DNA of 63,313 nt from JANOAR01 sp031411235 (GTDB taxonomy: Bacteria; Verrucomicrobiota; Verrucomicrobiia; Verrucomicrobiales; Verrucomicrobiaceae). The notes beneath the pieces were generated by a model. The model was given only the letters and a program-made list of their open reading frames with translations, ran no database searches and had not been told where the DNA came from. A program made the position numbers and the translations under genes. Shown piece after piece: positions 16,168 to 25,057 of the stretch. The stretch is from the NCBI GenBank assembly GCA_031411235.1, contig JANOAR010000171.1, positions 1 to 63,313 on the forward strand, read 5' to 3'. Within the stretch, counting starts at the first letter, position 1. Each line of letters begins with the position of its first letter.

Positions 16168-16544
16168 AGCGCTGGGAGTTGGGGCTGATTCCCGGAAATC
16201 TTGTCCAAGATACCCGCCCGCTTCGCAGCGCCATGCCAGTCACGGCGAAGCTGTTCGAGCGTTGCTTCCGGGGCACGCCAACGGGCGATGGTGACGATGT
16301 AACAGCCGCCTATGATAAGGCTCTGCTGCTCGCGAATGACCTCGCGCAGGCGTCTGCGGGTGCGATTGCGCACGACGGCATTGCCTATTTTGCGGGTGGT
16401 GATGAGTCCGAATTGAAACTTCGTCAAGGCGGGATCCCGAAGGACGGACACGACTACGTAGCGGCCTGGGAAACTGGTTCCTTCGCGACGAACGCGCGCG
16501 AAATCTCGCGAGGCCTTTAAACGCAAAGACGCTGGTAGCCGCAT
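16164..16544 (-). CDS. rnpA: ribonuclease P protein component
   Basis: This 126-residue protein is RnpA: LPASLRLKASRDFARVRREG at the N-terminus and the RNR motif NAVVRNRTRRRLREVIRE at about residues 52-69. It binds the catalytic RNase P RNA and helps mature tRNA 5' ends. It lies 45 bases downstream of rpmH, the universal arrangement. The RNase P RNA gene itself was not seen in this window. Confidence 0.93.
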   Translation of the reverse strand: MRLPASLRLKASRDFARVRREGTSFPGRYVVVSVLRDPALTKFQFGLITTRKIGNAVVRNRTRRRLREVIREQQSLIIGGCYIVTIARWRAPEATLEQLRRDWHGAAKRAGILDKISGNQPQLPAL

Positions 16545-16589
16545 ATTCTGGATGCTCTACACAGCGCCTTCGCGCCTACAAAGGGGTGG

Positions 16590-16766
16590 CTAGGACTGGG
16601 TGTGACGGGCGTAATGCACCTCAACGCCCTTGGGCAGGAGACGCTTGCGACCGAGACGACGGCGACGGCGGAGAATGTCTTTGCCATTCACGGTCTTATT
16701 TCGGGCGCGGAATCCGAATTGGCGTTTGCGGGTGCGCTTCGATGCTTGGTAGGTCCTCTTGCTCAT
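16590..16766 (-). CDS. rpmH: 50S ribosomal protein L34
   Basis: Reading the minus strand gives a 58-residue, strongly basic protein beginning MSKRTYQASKRTRKRQFGFR with a central RRRRRLGRKRL block, which is bL34. It is a little longer than the usual 44-46 residues because of a C-terminal extension (LPKGVEVHYARHTQS). It is first in the rpmH-rnpA-yidD-yidC-jag cluster, with a promoter about 85 bases upstream. In many bacteria dnaA and oriC lie next to rpmH; here a GNAT gene occupies that side and no DnaA-box cluster was seen. Confidence 0.93.
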   Translation of the reverse strand: MSKRTYQASKRTRKRQFGFRARNKTVNGKDILRRRRRLGRKRLLPKGVEVHYARHTQS

Positions 16767-16850
16767 GGCGTGTGTTTTGGTCTAAAAAGTGCTTATCTGC
16801 CGGGCTGCTGCTGCAATTACGCCTTCCGCCTTCCCGGCAAAAGGGGCGCG

Positions 16851-16878
16851 ATAGTAGCGGACTCTTTCTTTTTGTCAA
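16851..16878 (-). promoter_or_regulatory. sigma70-type promoter of the rpmH cluster
   Basis: On the minus strand a perfect -35 TTGACA (16873-16878) is followed after 16 bases by TACTAT (16851-16856) as the -10. It points at rpmH, whose start codon lies about 85 bases on. This is the best consensus promoter seen in the window and fits a strongly expressed ribosomal gene. Confidence 0.75.
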
Positions 16879-16984
16879 ACACGAGAACCTCATGCGTATT
16901 GCACTCCCCATTATTTGCCAGGATCCAGTGACAGGAAACTTGCTTTGCACTTTGCCCGTCCCCACTACCATGCTAGCCGACACT

Positions 16985-17464
16985 ATGACCGCTCCCGCCC
17001 AAGCTACCGAACCTCGTATCGAGGCGGCCACTATTGAAGATTTGCCTCAGCTTGTGGATTTATTGGTCGGGCTTTTCAGCCTGGAGGAGGACTTTGAGCC
17101 AGACCGCAAGAAACAAGAACACGGCCTGCGCCTCATTTTAGAACAGCCCAGCCGCGGGCGCATTTTTGTGCTGCGCACCGACCACGCCATCATCGGCATG
17201 GTGAATCTGCTCTTCACCATCAGCACCGCCGAGGGCGGCTTTGTCATCATGATGGAGGACTTTATTATTTCGCACCAGCATCGCCGCCAGGGCTACGGTG
17301 CTCTGCTGCTGGATCATGTGGTGAAGTTCGCCAAGCGCAAAGGCTTCAAACGCATCACCCTACTCACGGACAAGATCAGCGCGGACTCGCAGGAGTTCTT
17401 CCGCGACCACGACTTCGCCTTTTCGCGAATGATCCCGATGCGCCGCTTCTTTGAGGAGGGCTAG
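16985..17464 (+). CDS. GNAT-family N-acetyltransferase
   Basis: This protein of about 159 residues shows the GNAT core: an N-terminal IEDLPQLVDLLVGLF helix, a central IIGMVNLLF strand, and the acetyl-CoA loop HQHRRQGYGALLLDHVVKFAK (the R/Q-x-x-G-x-G/A motif) followed by RITLLTDK. It transfers an acetyl group from acetyl-CoA to an unknown amine. Start ATG 16985 (MTAPAQATEP) is preferred; ATG 16970 is also in frame and neither has a clear ribosome-binding site. It is divergent from rpmH, so the intergenic region probably serves both. Confidence 0.85.
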   Translation: MTAPAQATEPRIEAATIEDLPQLVDLLVGLFSLEEDFEPDRKKQEHGLRLILEQPSRGRIFVLRTDHAIIGMVNLLFTISTAEGGFVIMMEDFIISHQHRRQGYGALLLDHVVKFAKRKGFKRITLLTDKISADSQEFFRDHDFAFSRMIPMRRFFEEG

Positions 17465-17582
17465 GCAACGCGGTAATGTGGGAGGATGTGAGATCGCGTG
17501 CGACGACGACGTTGAGCGGGAGTTTAACGCCCATCTGGGCCTTTGCTCAGTTCTAAATTCCACCCTCCATCACATTCAAACC

Positions 17583-18236
17583 ATGAAACCTACCCTTCGT
17601 ATTTTCATCATCCTGGCGGCGCTGCTGCCAGTCCTCGCCTCCGCAGCCCAGGCTGATAAAACTCAAAAGAAAAGGCCTGGCGCAGCCCCAAGCGGCGACA
17701 TGGCGGAAGCGCTCAAGCCATTCGATAAAAATGGCAACCAGCAGATCGATGGCGATGAACTCGCCGCGTTGCAAAAGACCTTCGGTGTGCTGCGCAAGCT
17801 GGATAAAAACACCAACGGCGAGATCGAACAAAGCGAAGTCGCACAGCCCAAACCCAGCCCAGCAAGCACTGGTAAAGGCACCCGCAACCATGCCTTCGCA
17901 GGCATACAAAAAGCGGATAAAAACGGCAACCATAAAATCGACGCCGACGAGATCGAGGGCCTGCAAAAGCTACTGGTCGAGTCCGGTGCTAAGATCATGG
18001 CCAAGCTCGATCAAAACAAGAATGGCAAGCTCGAAGAGAGCGAAGTCGCCATGCTCAATGACCGCATCGCCAGTCGTGGTAAATCCCCAGCCTCCCCGCC
18101 CCCGCAAAAAAAGCCCTCGGCACCAGCCCCCATGGGCGAGACGGTGAAGCCAGCTAAAAAGTCTGACGACTCGCCAGCCGCTAAACCCGCAGCCCCAGAG
18201 CCTACGCCGAAGACTCCTGGCAACTTTGGCAATTGA
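17583..18236 (+). CDS. secreted EF-hand calcium-binding protein
   Basis: This 217-residue protein has a signal peptide (about 1-23, ending SAAQA). Four EF-hand-type loops follow: DKNGNQQIDGDE, DKNTNGEIEQSE, DKNGNHKIDADE and DQNKNGKLEESE. Each has the D-x-N/D-x-N/D-G spacing of dockerin-like or calmodulin-like calcium loops. The tail (about 165-217) is Pro/Ala/Lys-rich and probably disordered. No enzyme domain is present. Such EF-hand proteins are frequent in Verrucomicrobia and Planctomycetes; a role in calcium-dependent cell-surface assembly is a guess. It is followed by a palindromic element and then menD. Confidence 0.85.
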   Translation: MKPTLRIFIILAALLPVLASAAQADKTQKKRPGAAPSGDMAEALKPFDKNGNQQIDGDELAALQKTFGVLRKLDKNTNGEIEQSEVAQPKPSPASTGKGTRNHAFAGIQKADKNGNHKIDADEIEGLQKLLVESGAKIMAKLDQNKNGKLEESEVAMLNDRIASRGKSPASPPPQKKPSAPAPMGETVKPAKKSDDSPAAKPAAPEPTPKTPGNFGN

Positions 18237-18271
18237 TAGCGAGTACCGTTCTGGCGAGCAGGCCACAGCGT

Positions 18272-18436
18272 TTACTGATGGGTTCGTGGGATAGGCTACA
18301 AAGGCTGGTGATGGATTTCGGGTTGTGGCAAGGCGCGAGCGAGGCGGCTATTGAGCAATAGCCAACGAGCGGGCAACGCAGCCACAGCACGAAAGCCGTG
18401 CCAGAATTGTAGCCTATCCCGTGAACTCATCAGTAA
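18272..18436. repeat. 165-bp palindromic element (MITE- or REP-like)
   Basis: The outer arms 18272-18300 and 18408-18436 are inverted repeats matching at 26 of 29 positions; the three differences are transitions that could still pair as G-T on one strand. The centre holds a second palindrome, GGCTATTG and CAATAGCC around a 2-base turn (18346-18363). Intermediate segments are also partly self-complementary, so the whole element could fold into one long hairpin. It has no coding capacity and lies between two plus-strand genes. No other copy was seen in this window. Confidence 0.6.
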
Positions 18437-18484
18437 GCCTATCGAAGCTTGCCCGGCAGCAACGAGCCGCTTACTGCTGCGGCC

Positions 18485-20101
18485 ATGAATTCCGCCCTCG
18501 CCCAGACCACGCTGCTCCACCTCGCTAGGCTCGGCGTGCGCGAGGTGTGCGTGGCGGCAGGGGCGAGGAATACACCGCTGATCACCGCCGTTCTGGCCAG
18601 CCAAGGACTGCGTGTTTGGCACTTTTTTGAGGAGCGTTGCGCGGGCTTTTTTGCCCTGGGGAGGATGATGGCAGCGCATCGCCCCGTGGCTGTGTTAACG
18701 ACTTCCGGCACCGCTGCGGCGGAGTTACTCCCCGCTGCCATCGAGGCCTACTATCAAGGCTTGCCGCTGGTGCTCGTCACTGCCGACAGGCCATCGCGGT
18801 ATCGGGGCAGCGGAGCCCCGCAAGCCATTGAGCAGTTGGGCCTTTTCGGTACTTACACCGAGCCCACCATCGACCTCGAAGGCAGTGGCTCCGATGCCTC
18901 ATGGCCCAAGGCGCTGGGCGGCAAGCCGCTGCATGTGAATGTGTGCTTCAACGAGCCGCTCGTGGGCGAGAGCGTCGGGGTAGATTTTGGGGCTTGGGAT
19001 GAAAACCCCAAACCGCCAATCCCTCATTCGAGCTTCGCCTCTGAGCGAGCCATGCTTGAAACTTATCTGGCCGACCGCACTGGACTAGTAGTCCTCGCCA
19101 GTGGTTTGCATCCTGCTGAGGCACAACTCCTCGCTCCACGGCTCGCTGAACTGAGCGCACCCATCGTCGCCGAGGCAACGGCAAATCTGCATGGCTATCC
19201 CGCCCTTTCATTACTGCTGGTGGCAGGTGGGGAGAAAGCTTTGCGCACCCTCAATCCCCAGCGCGTGCTGCGCATCGGTGGTGTGCCTTCATGGCGCTGG
19301 TGGCGAGATCTGGAGTCGCGGCCCGAAGTCAGTGTGGTTCACCTTTCGCGCACCCGATTCCCAGGTCTCGCCCGCTGGGAAGGCGTAGGCGTGCTGCCAC
19401 TGCAATGCCTCGCTGGCGCGGCAACAGCACCTGAATCCCCTGCCCCGCCTTCTTTGCCTGTGAAAGCAAAAGCGGACTCCCCGAACCTCGTCACCCCACA
19501 GCTCCAGCCCCTCCTCGCCCTGCACCCACACGCCGAGCCAGCCTGGATGCAGCACCTCGCCGCCATGATCCCCGATGGCGCTAACGTGATGCTCGGCAAC
19601 AGCCTGCCCATCCGCGAGTGGAACCTCTGCGCCCGTTCCGCCGACAAGTCGCGCACCATCTTCTACGCCAACCGTGGAGCCAATGGCATCGACGGCCTCG
19701 TCTCGACGTTCCTCGGCCTCTCGGCCCATGAATCCATCAGCCATCCCGAGGCCTGGCTCATCCTCGGCGACCTCAGCGCGATGTATGATCTCGCCGCCCC
19801 ATGGATCATCAGTCAACTGCCGACCTGCAATCGCCGCGTCGTCGTGATCAACAATGGAGGCGGCAAAATTTTCTCCCGAGTCGAATCCTTGCGTGCTCTG
19901 GATGATGACGCACGAACGGTGATCGAGAATCGCCACTCGCAGTCCTTTGAACCCTGGGCACAACTCTGGGGCATGGCCTACCGACTCGCCGTGCAGCCCA
20001 GCGACCTTGACGCATTACCCGATGGTGCAGTGATCATCGAAGTGCGACCCGACTCCGCTCAGACGGAAGCATTCTGGGCTGCCTGGAACAGCGCAGCGTG
20101 A
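18485..20101 (+). CDS. menD: MenD, SEPHCHC synthase of menaquinone synthesis
   Basis: This protein of about 538 residues joins isochorismate and 2-oxoglutarate in a thiamine-diphosphate reaction, the first committed step to menaquinone. It shows VAAGARNTPLITAVL (the substrate-loop PGSRSTP region in variant form), TSGTAAAELLPAAIEA, LVLVTADRP, and the ThDP motif region ILGDLSAMYDL ending VINNGGGKIF. Start ATG 18485 (MNSALAQTTLLHLARLGV) fits the family; an upstream TTG at 18449 would add 12 unrelated residues. No other men gene is in the window. It converges with the DUF1501 gene, with 4 bases between stops. Confidence 0.9.
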   Translation: MNSALAQTTLLHLARLGVREVCVAAGARNTPLITAVLASQGLRVWHFFEERCAGFFALGRMMAAHRPVAVLTTSGTAAAELLPAAIEAYYQGLPLVLVTADRPSRYRGSGAPQAIEQLGLFGTYTEPTIDLEGSGSDASWPKALGGKPLHVNVCFNEPLVGESVGVDFGAWDENPKPPIPHSSFASERAMLETYLADRTGLVVLASGLHPAEAQLLAPRLAELSAPIVAEATANLHGYPALSLLLVAGGEKALRTLNPQRVLRIGGVPSWRWWRDLESRPEVSVVHLSRTRFPGLARWEGVGVLPLQCLAGAATAPESPAPPSLPVKAKADSPNLVTPQLQPLLALHPHAEPAWMQHLAAMIPDGANVMLGNSLPIREWNLCARSADKSRTIFYANRGANGIDGLVSTFLGLSAHESISHPEAWLILGDLSAMYDLAAPWIISQLPTCNRRVVVINNGGGKIFSRVESLRALDDDARTVIENRHSQSFEPWAQLWGMAYRLAVQPSDLDALPDGAVIIEVRPDSAQTEAFWAAWNSAA

Positions 20102-20105
20102 AGGC

Positions 20106-21512
20106 TCACGCGATGATCCCCTTCGCCACATTGCCAGCCGTCTCCGTTAGCCGGAAACTCCGTCCACCGTAGTTGAAAGTGAGCCGTGTGTGATCCAGAC
20201 CGAGCAGGTACAGCAGCGTCGCATGCCAGTCATGGATGTGCATGGGATCGACCTCGGCTTTGTATCCAATGTCATCCGTAGCGCCGTAGCGCAGGCCACC
20301 GCGCACGCCACCGCCGGCCATCCAGATCGAATAGCCCTTGTGATTGTGGTCGCGTCCATCGCCGCTTTGCGCGTAGGGCGTGCGGCCAAATTCCCCCGCC
20401 CACACCACCAGCGTGTCCTTCAACATGCCACGCGCTTTTAAGTCAGTGAGCAGCGCGGCGATGGGCTGATCGGTGGCAGCGCAACTCTTGGCCAGTGAGT
20501 CCTTCAGCAGGTTATGGTGATCCCAGTGTACCGGCGAGGCGATCTCGATGAAGCGCACACCAGCCTCGGCCAAACGGCGGGCGAGCAGGCACTGCCTTGC
20601 GAACTGATCTTTACCTTGGCCGATGCCGTAGAGCTTCAATATCGACTCGGGCTCAGCGTGCAGATCGAGCACCTCGGGCACCTCGCTCTGCATCCGAAAG
20701 GCCAGCTCGAAGGAGGCAATCGCACCTTCGATCTCGGGGTGATACACATCGCGCTGGAGCTTGTGTTCATTGAGTCCGCGAATGAGATCGAGCTGCGCAC
20801 GCTGGCTTGCCTGCGAGAGATTGGCGTTGGCGATATTCTTCATCGGCGGGCCTGGTGCAGCGTCGCGTTTCAACAGCGCGGCATAGAGTTCTGGGAGCTG
20901 GCTGCCGCCGATCTTGGTGCCCTGACAGCTCGCAGGCAGGAAGGCACTGCCGTAGTTCTGCGCACCGCCATTATCGGCGGGTGGGTTCAGCGTGATGAAG
21001 CCAGGCAGGTTCTCATTTTCACTGCCCAACCCGTAGAGCGTCCACGCACCGAGCGAGGGTCGCACGAACTGAAAGCTGCCCGTGTGCATCTGCCCAAAGG
21101 CCTGCGCGTGGTTCGGCAAATCGGTGTGCATGGAGTTGATGATGCACAGATCATCGGCGTGCTGCGCAAGATGCGGTAGGGTGTCGGCGATCCATTGGCC
21201 CGACTGCCCATGCTGTGAAAACGGATGCACAGGACCAAACAACTTCGCGCCCGCAGCATCGCGCCCCAGGCTCGCTGTTTGCCCGTTGTATTTGATCAGC
21301 TCTGGCTTGTAGTCGAGCAAATCCACATGCGATGGCCCGCCTCGCATGGTGAGAAAAATGACGCGCTTTGCCCGTGCTGGGAGATGCGTCGCAGCTCCTG
21401 CGCCAGCCTTTGCCGAAGCTTCATGAGCGAGCGCAGCAAAGGCGAGATAACCCATGCCGGAAGACATGCTTTGAAGCGCATGGCGGCGAGAGATGAAGGG
21501 GGACGTTTTCAT
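20106..21512 (-). CDS. DUF1501 secreted protein (sulfatase-like fold)
   Basis: This protein of about 468 residues has a Tat-type leader (SRRHALQSMSSGMGYLAFAALA). The DUF1501 core follows: KRVIFLTMRGGPSHVDLLDYKP, GGAQNYGSAFLP, VWAGEFGRTPYAQSGDGRDHNHKGY and the C-terminal LLYLLGLDHTRLTFNYGGRSFRLTE. DUF1501 proteins belong to the alkaline-phosphatase/sulfatase superfamily; their substrate is unknown. Start ATG 21512 (MKTSPFISRR) begins the leader; the longer open frame to 21821 lies inside the neighbouring DUF1553 gene. It is 25 bases downstream of that gene, the standard pair in Planctomycetes and Verrucomicrobia, implying a shared task. Confidence 0.9.
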   Translation of the reverse strand: MKTSPFISRRHALQSMSSGMGYLAFAALAHEASAKAGAGAATHLPARAKRVIFLTMRGGPSHVDLLDYKPELIKYNGQTASLGRDAAGAKLFGPVHPFSQHGQSGQWIADTLPHLAQHADDLCIINSMHTDLPNHAQAFGQMHTGSFQFVRPSLGAWTLYGLGSENENLPGFITLNPPADNGGAQNYGSAFLPASCQGTKIGGSQLPELYAALLKRDAAPGPPMKNIANANLSQASQRAQLDLIRGLNEHKLQRDVYHPEIEGAIASFELAFRMQSEVPEVLDLHAEPESILKLYGIGQGKDQFARQCLLARRLAEAGVRFIEIASPVHWDHHNLLKDSLAKSCAATDQPIAALLTDLKARGMLKDTLVVWAGEFGRTPYAQSGDGRDHNHKGYSIWMAGGGVRGGLRYGATDDIGYKAEVDPMHIHDWHATLLYLLGLDHTRLTFNYGGRSFRLTETAGNVAKGIIA

Positions 21513-21537
21513 GGCGTGTGTTTGCTGGGTGCTGCCC

Positions 21538-24051
21538 TCATTCCACACATCGAAACTCCGCCGTACAGAGCAGTGCTTGGCAGTAGTAGGCGAGCAATTG
21601 CGGCTCACCGAGCGGCGTGGATGGAGCAGCGGCGCGTGCCTGCTGAAAGTAAGCGGTGGCCAGCGCCATCTCGGTGTCATCGGGTGGTCGGCTGAAGCAC
21701 AACATGAAGGCTCGGCGAGTGCGCTCTTGCTCGCTGGGCACCTCGCTGGGCACCTCGCTGGGCACCTCGCTGGCCACGCGCTGCGCGAGAGCCGAAGCCT
21801 GCTCTTGAACGAAGCTACCATTGAGCAAATACAATGCCTGCGGTGGCACGTTGGTCACATCGCGATCACCGGTGACAAGGCTGGGCGTGGCGAAGTCAAA
21901 CTGCTCCAACGCATCAGGCAAGTGGTCGCGAATGATGGGCAGATAGATGCTGCGGCGATGGCTGCCATCGAGGTCAGTGGGGATTTTGGTGTTGAACCCA
22001 ATGAGCGACACAGACTGGCCATCCAGCTCGGCGACAAGGGAGCCCGGGCGGCGCGAAGTGTCGAGCATTCCAGACACCGCCAGCATCGAGTCGCGGATGA
22101 CTTCCGCATCGAGTCGCCGCTTGTTGGCACGCCAGAGCAGGCGGTTGTCGGGATCTTTTTGGAAGTTGTCCGCGCGGAAGGTCGATGCCTGGCGGTAGCT
22201 ATGCGAGAGCACGATCTCGCGAATCAGCGCCTTCACCGACCAGCCGCTGCCGATGAACTTCACCGCGAGAACATCGAGCAACTCGGCATGGCTGGGACGC
22301 TCGCCGCTGAAGCCGAAATTATCGACCGTGCGCACCAGCCCTGTGCCAAAGAGTTGCCGCCACACGCGGTTCGCCATCACACGTGCCGTGAGCGGATGCT
22401 CGGGACTGGTGAGCCACTGGGCGAACTGCAAGCGCCCGCTGCTCTGCGGCGATGGCGATGCGATGCCACTCACTTCTATGACTCGTGGGAAGGCGCGAGC
22501 GATGGTCTTGCCAGGGTGCGCGATGTCACCACGCTCCAGCAGCGCGGCGTCGCGGATGTTCTTTTCATCCATCACGCCCATGCACAGCGGCAGCGCTCGG
22601 CCCGCATCATCCACGGTGGCGAGCTGGCCATCAATGCCTCCGCGTGTCCACAGGATGCGGATCGCGTTGCGCAGCATTTCAAAGGCTTCACCGCTCAAAT
22701 CGGTGCCGTCCACACGGGCCTTGATCGCCCGCATGTTTTGCTTGTTCTCATCGTCATCAAGCTTCGCCCGATCAGCCTTCAACTGCGCCACGCGCTGGGC
22801 CGGGATGGGCCGATTCGGGATGAGTTGCCCCGACAGTTTGGGCAGTCGAATCAACTCGCTGCCGTTGTTATTTTCCGAGTCGATCCAGGTGCCGTAGAAC
22901 GTCTTGGTGCTTTGAAAAACACCCGCCAGCGCATAGTAGTCCTCCATGCTGAAAGGGTCGCTCTTGTGGTCGTGGCAGCGTGCGCAAGCGACTGAGCTAG
23001 CCATGATCGCGCGGGTCACAGTGTCGAGTTGTTCATCGGCCAGATCGACGGCGAACTGGGCCTTGTTCATCTCATTGAGCCCTTTCCCTCCGAAAGCGAG
23101 GAAGCCCGTGGCGATGAGTAGCTGAGCGCGTTCGGCATCATCCTTGGCAGGCAGTAAATCGCCAGCGATCTGCTCGGTGATGAAGCGGTCGAAGGGTTTG
23201 TCTTCGTTCACCGCGTCGATCACGTAGTCGCGGTAGCGCCAGGCATGTGGAAAGGTGAGGTTCGACTCGCGGCCATTGGATTCCGCGAAACGAGCGACAT
23301 CGAGCCAGTGGCGGCCCCAACGCACGCCGAACTCTTTCGAGGCTAGCAACGCATCAACGGTGTCTGCGTAGGTGGCCTCGCGCTCCGGCGAATTCTTCAA
23401 AAATGCAGCAACTTGCTCCGCTGTGGGCGGCAGCCCGATGAGGTCGAAATACAGTCGGCGCAGCAGGGCCACGGGCTCGGCATCCGGCGAAGGCGCGAGG
23501 GCATTCGCCTCCAGCTTGGCGAGGATAAAATGATCAAGATCGTGTGTGGCCCAAACGGTATTTTTTACCTGCGGCAGAGGTGGCAACACAGGCTTCACAT
23601 AACTCCAAAACTTGCGCCCGGATTCGATGTCCACGGGTGCTCGCGATGGGTTGGCGGCAGCGGTTTCGCGAGGGTCTGCCGCCCCTGCTTTGATCCATGC
23701 CTCGAAGTCCGCGATGATCGCCTTCGACAACTGCGGCTTCTTCGGCGGCATCTCCAGGTCGGGGTCGCTGTGCTTGATCGCACTGAACAGCAGGCTCTTC
23801 GCTGCATCGCCAGGCACCACCGCAGGCCCCGTTTCGCCGCCCGTGCGCAGGCCATGTTTGGTGTCGAGTTGCAGCCCGCCCTTGGATTTGCCCGACTTTG
23901 CGGAGTGGCACTCGTAGCAGTGCTCGATGAGTACAGGACGGATCTTGGCTTCAAAAAAGGCCACGCCAGTCACAGTCTCCGCCGCGCTGGCCGGGGATGA
24001 TAGACTGAGGATGAACCAAGTCGTGGCGAGCAGTGAGCGGTGCAGCTTCAT
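21538..24051 (-). CDS. PSD1/DUF1549-DUF1553 protein with planctomycete cytochrome c domain
   Basis: This 837-residue secreted protein has a signal peptide (about 1-23). A PSC1-type cytochrome region follows with one haem site (CYECH, about residue 45, and downstream MPPKKPQLS). DUF1549 (about 165-370) starts near HDLDHFILAKLEANALAPSP, and DUF1553 (about 540-800) includes GRLQFAQWLTSPEHPLTARVMANRVW. The family is tied to the PVC superphylum and is presumed to act in oxidative handling of complex polysaccharides. Residues about 760-773 are a repeat of Ser-Glu-Val-Pro units from a 12-bp tandem repeat. It precedes the DUF1501 gene in a two-gene operon. Confidence 0.9.
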   Translation of the reverse strand: MKLHRSLLATTWFILSLSSPASAAETVTGVAFFEAKIRPVLIEHCYECHSAKSGKSKGGLQLDTKHGLRTGGETGPAVVPGDAAKSLLFSAIKHSDPDLEMPPKKPQLSKAIIADFEAWIKAGAADPRETAAANPSRAPVDIESGRKFWSYVKPVLPPLPQVKNTVWATHDLDHFILAKLEANALAPSPDAEPVALLRRLYFDLIGLPPTAEQVAAFLKNSPEREATYADTVDALLASKEFGVRWGRHWLDVARFAESNGRESNLTFPHAWRYRDYVIDAVNEDKPFDRFITEQIAGDLLPAKDDAERAQLLIATGFLAFGGKGLNEMNKAQFAVDLADEQLDTVTRAIMASSVACARCHDHKSDPFSMEDYYALAGVFQSTKTFYGTWIDSENNNGSELIRLPKLSGQLIPNRPIPAQRVAQLKADRAKLDDDENKQNMRAIKARVDGTDLSGEAFEMLRNAIRILWTRGGIDGQLATVDDAGRALPLCMGVMDEKNIRDAALLERGDIAHPGKTIARAFPRVIEVSGIASPSPQSSGRLQFAQWLTSPEHPLTARVMANRVWRQLFGTGLVRTVDNFGFSGERPSHAELLDVLAVKFIGSGWSVKALIREIVLSHSYRQASTFRADNFQKDPDNRLLWRANKRRLDAEVIRDSMLAVSGMLDTSRRPGSLVAELDGQSVSLIGFNTKIPTDLDGSHRRSIYLPIIRDHLPDALEQFDFATPSLVTGDRDVTNVPPQALYLLNGSFVQEQASALAQRVASEVPSEVPSEVPSEQERTRRAFMLCFSRPPDDTEMALATAYFQQARAAAPSTPLGEPQLLAYYCQALLCTAEFRCVE
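21731..21773. repeat. 12-bp tandem repeat inside the DUF1553 gene
   Basis: The unit TCGCTGGGCACC occurs three times exactly and then in part (about 3.6 copies). The length is a multiple of three, so changes in copy number keep the frame and only lengthen or shorten the Ser-Glu-Val-Pro run near the C-terminus of the encoded protein. Slipped-strand variation is possible. Confidence 0.9.
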
Positions 24052-24121
24052 TGTAGCAGGGCGTAACAGAGTGCCATGCTACTACGAGCGCGGTCGCCAC
24101 GTCCATACATCTCCTCGTCGC

Positions 24122-25012
24122 CTACCCGTGCCGCCCTTTGAAGGTCAGCTCGGCGATGCCAGACTTGTCCAGCTCGCCCAGGCCCAGCGTGACCATTTTG
24201 GAATACTGCGCAGTGGTGGCTTCATTGAGCGGCAGCGTGAGTCCCACGGTCTTCGCTACGGCTCCTGCGATGCCACTATCCTTGGCCGCGTGATCCGCGC
24301 TGAACCAGCAGTCGTGGCTGCGGTTTTGCATGTCTTCGCTGTCCGTTTCCAGCACGCGAGAATTGGCTCCTGTCTGGCTGAAGACCTCGCGGATCATGCT
24401 CAGATCATGCCCCAGCGCATCGGCAAGCCCCAGGCCTTCCGCGAGGCCAGCGGTGTTGATGTTCATCACCATGTTCACCAGGGCTTTCACCTCTGCCGCG
24501 CTACCGGGGCCACCGATGAAGCGCCGATTTATGCTCATGGTTTCGATCAAAGTCTTGATCTCGGGCCGATCATAAACGGCCTGATCGCCCGCGAGCATGA
24601 GGTAGAGTTTTCCTTCGCGAGCATGGCTGATGGATGAGGCCATGCAGGCCTCGATGGCATCGGCCCCAGCAGCCTTGGCAGCCGCAAAAAGCTCGCGATG
24701 AATGGCAGGCGAGAGCGTGGCGCAGTTGATGAATACTTTGCCCGTAGCCTTGGCGAAAAGGTTGTCGCCAGCGCTGAAAAAGATGCTGCGCATCGCCGCA
24801 TCATTGGTGACAACGGTGAAGATCACATCGGCAGCAGCCGTCACGTCGGCGAGCCGCTCGCAAGCCGTGCAACTCAGCTCGACAGCGAGTGCGCTGGCCG
24901 CTTCGCGGTTCACATCATACACAGCGGCGATGGTGTAACCGCTGTCCGCAAGACGACGAGCCATGTTGGCTCCCATGCGGCCGATTCCGACGAAGGCAAT
25001 TTTTAGAGACAT
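24122..25012 (-). CDS. NAD(P)-dependent beta-hydroxyacid dehydrogenase
   Basis: This 296-residue protein has an N-terminal Rossmann fold with IAFVGIGRMGANMARRLADSGY (GxGxxG). The mid region (EACMASSISHAREGKLYLMLAGD) corresponds to the DAPVSGG substrate motif in altered form. FIGGPGSAAEVKALVNMVMNI contains the likely catalytic lysine and the conserved Asn four residues on. The family oxidises 3-hydroxyacids such as 3-hydroxyisobutyrate or tartronate semialdehyde. The altered DAPVSGG segment leaves the substrate open. It follows the metallo-beta-lactamase gene on the same strand, starting 45 bases after its stop. Confidence 0.88.
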   Translation of the reverse strand: MSLKIAFVGIGRMGANMARRLADSGYTIAAVYDVNREAASALAVELSCTACERLADVTAAADVIFTVVTNDAAMRSIFFSAGDNLFAKATGKVFINCATLSPAIHRELFAAAKAAGADAIEACMASSISHAREGKLYLMLAGDQAVYDRPEIKTLIETMSINRRFIGGPGSAAEVKALVNMVMNINTAGLAEGLGLADALGHDLSMIREVFSQTGANSRVLETDSEDMQNRSHDCWFSADHAAKDSGIAGAVAKTVGLTLPLNEATTAQYSKMVTLGLGELDKSGIAELTFKGRHG

Positions 25013-25057
25013 AGAGATGAAGGATGATGGGTTGGGGTGAAGAAGAGATGTGGATGG

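Noticed and set aside
16767..16969. Possible oriC next to rpmH
   Set aside because: rpmH often neighbours dnaA/oriC, but no DnaA-box cluster, AT-rich unwinding region or dnaA gene is visible here; only a sigma70 promoter was seen.
21493..22995. 500-codon plus-strand frame
   Set aside because: It is antisense to the DUF1553 gene and contains the tandem repeat as GHLA units, a by-product of the 12-bp repeat.
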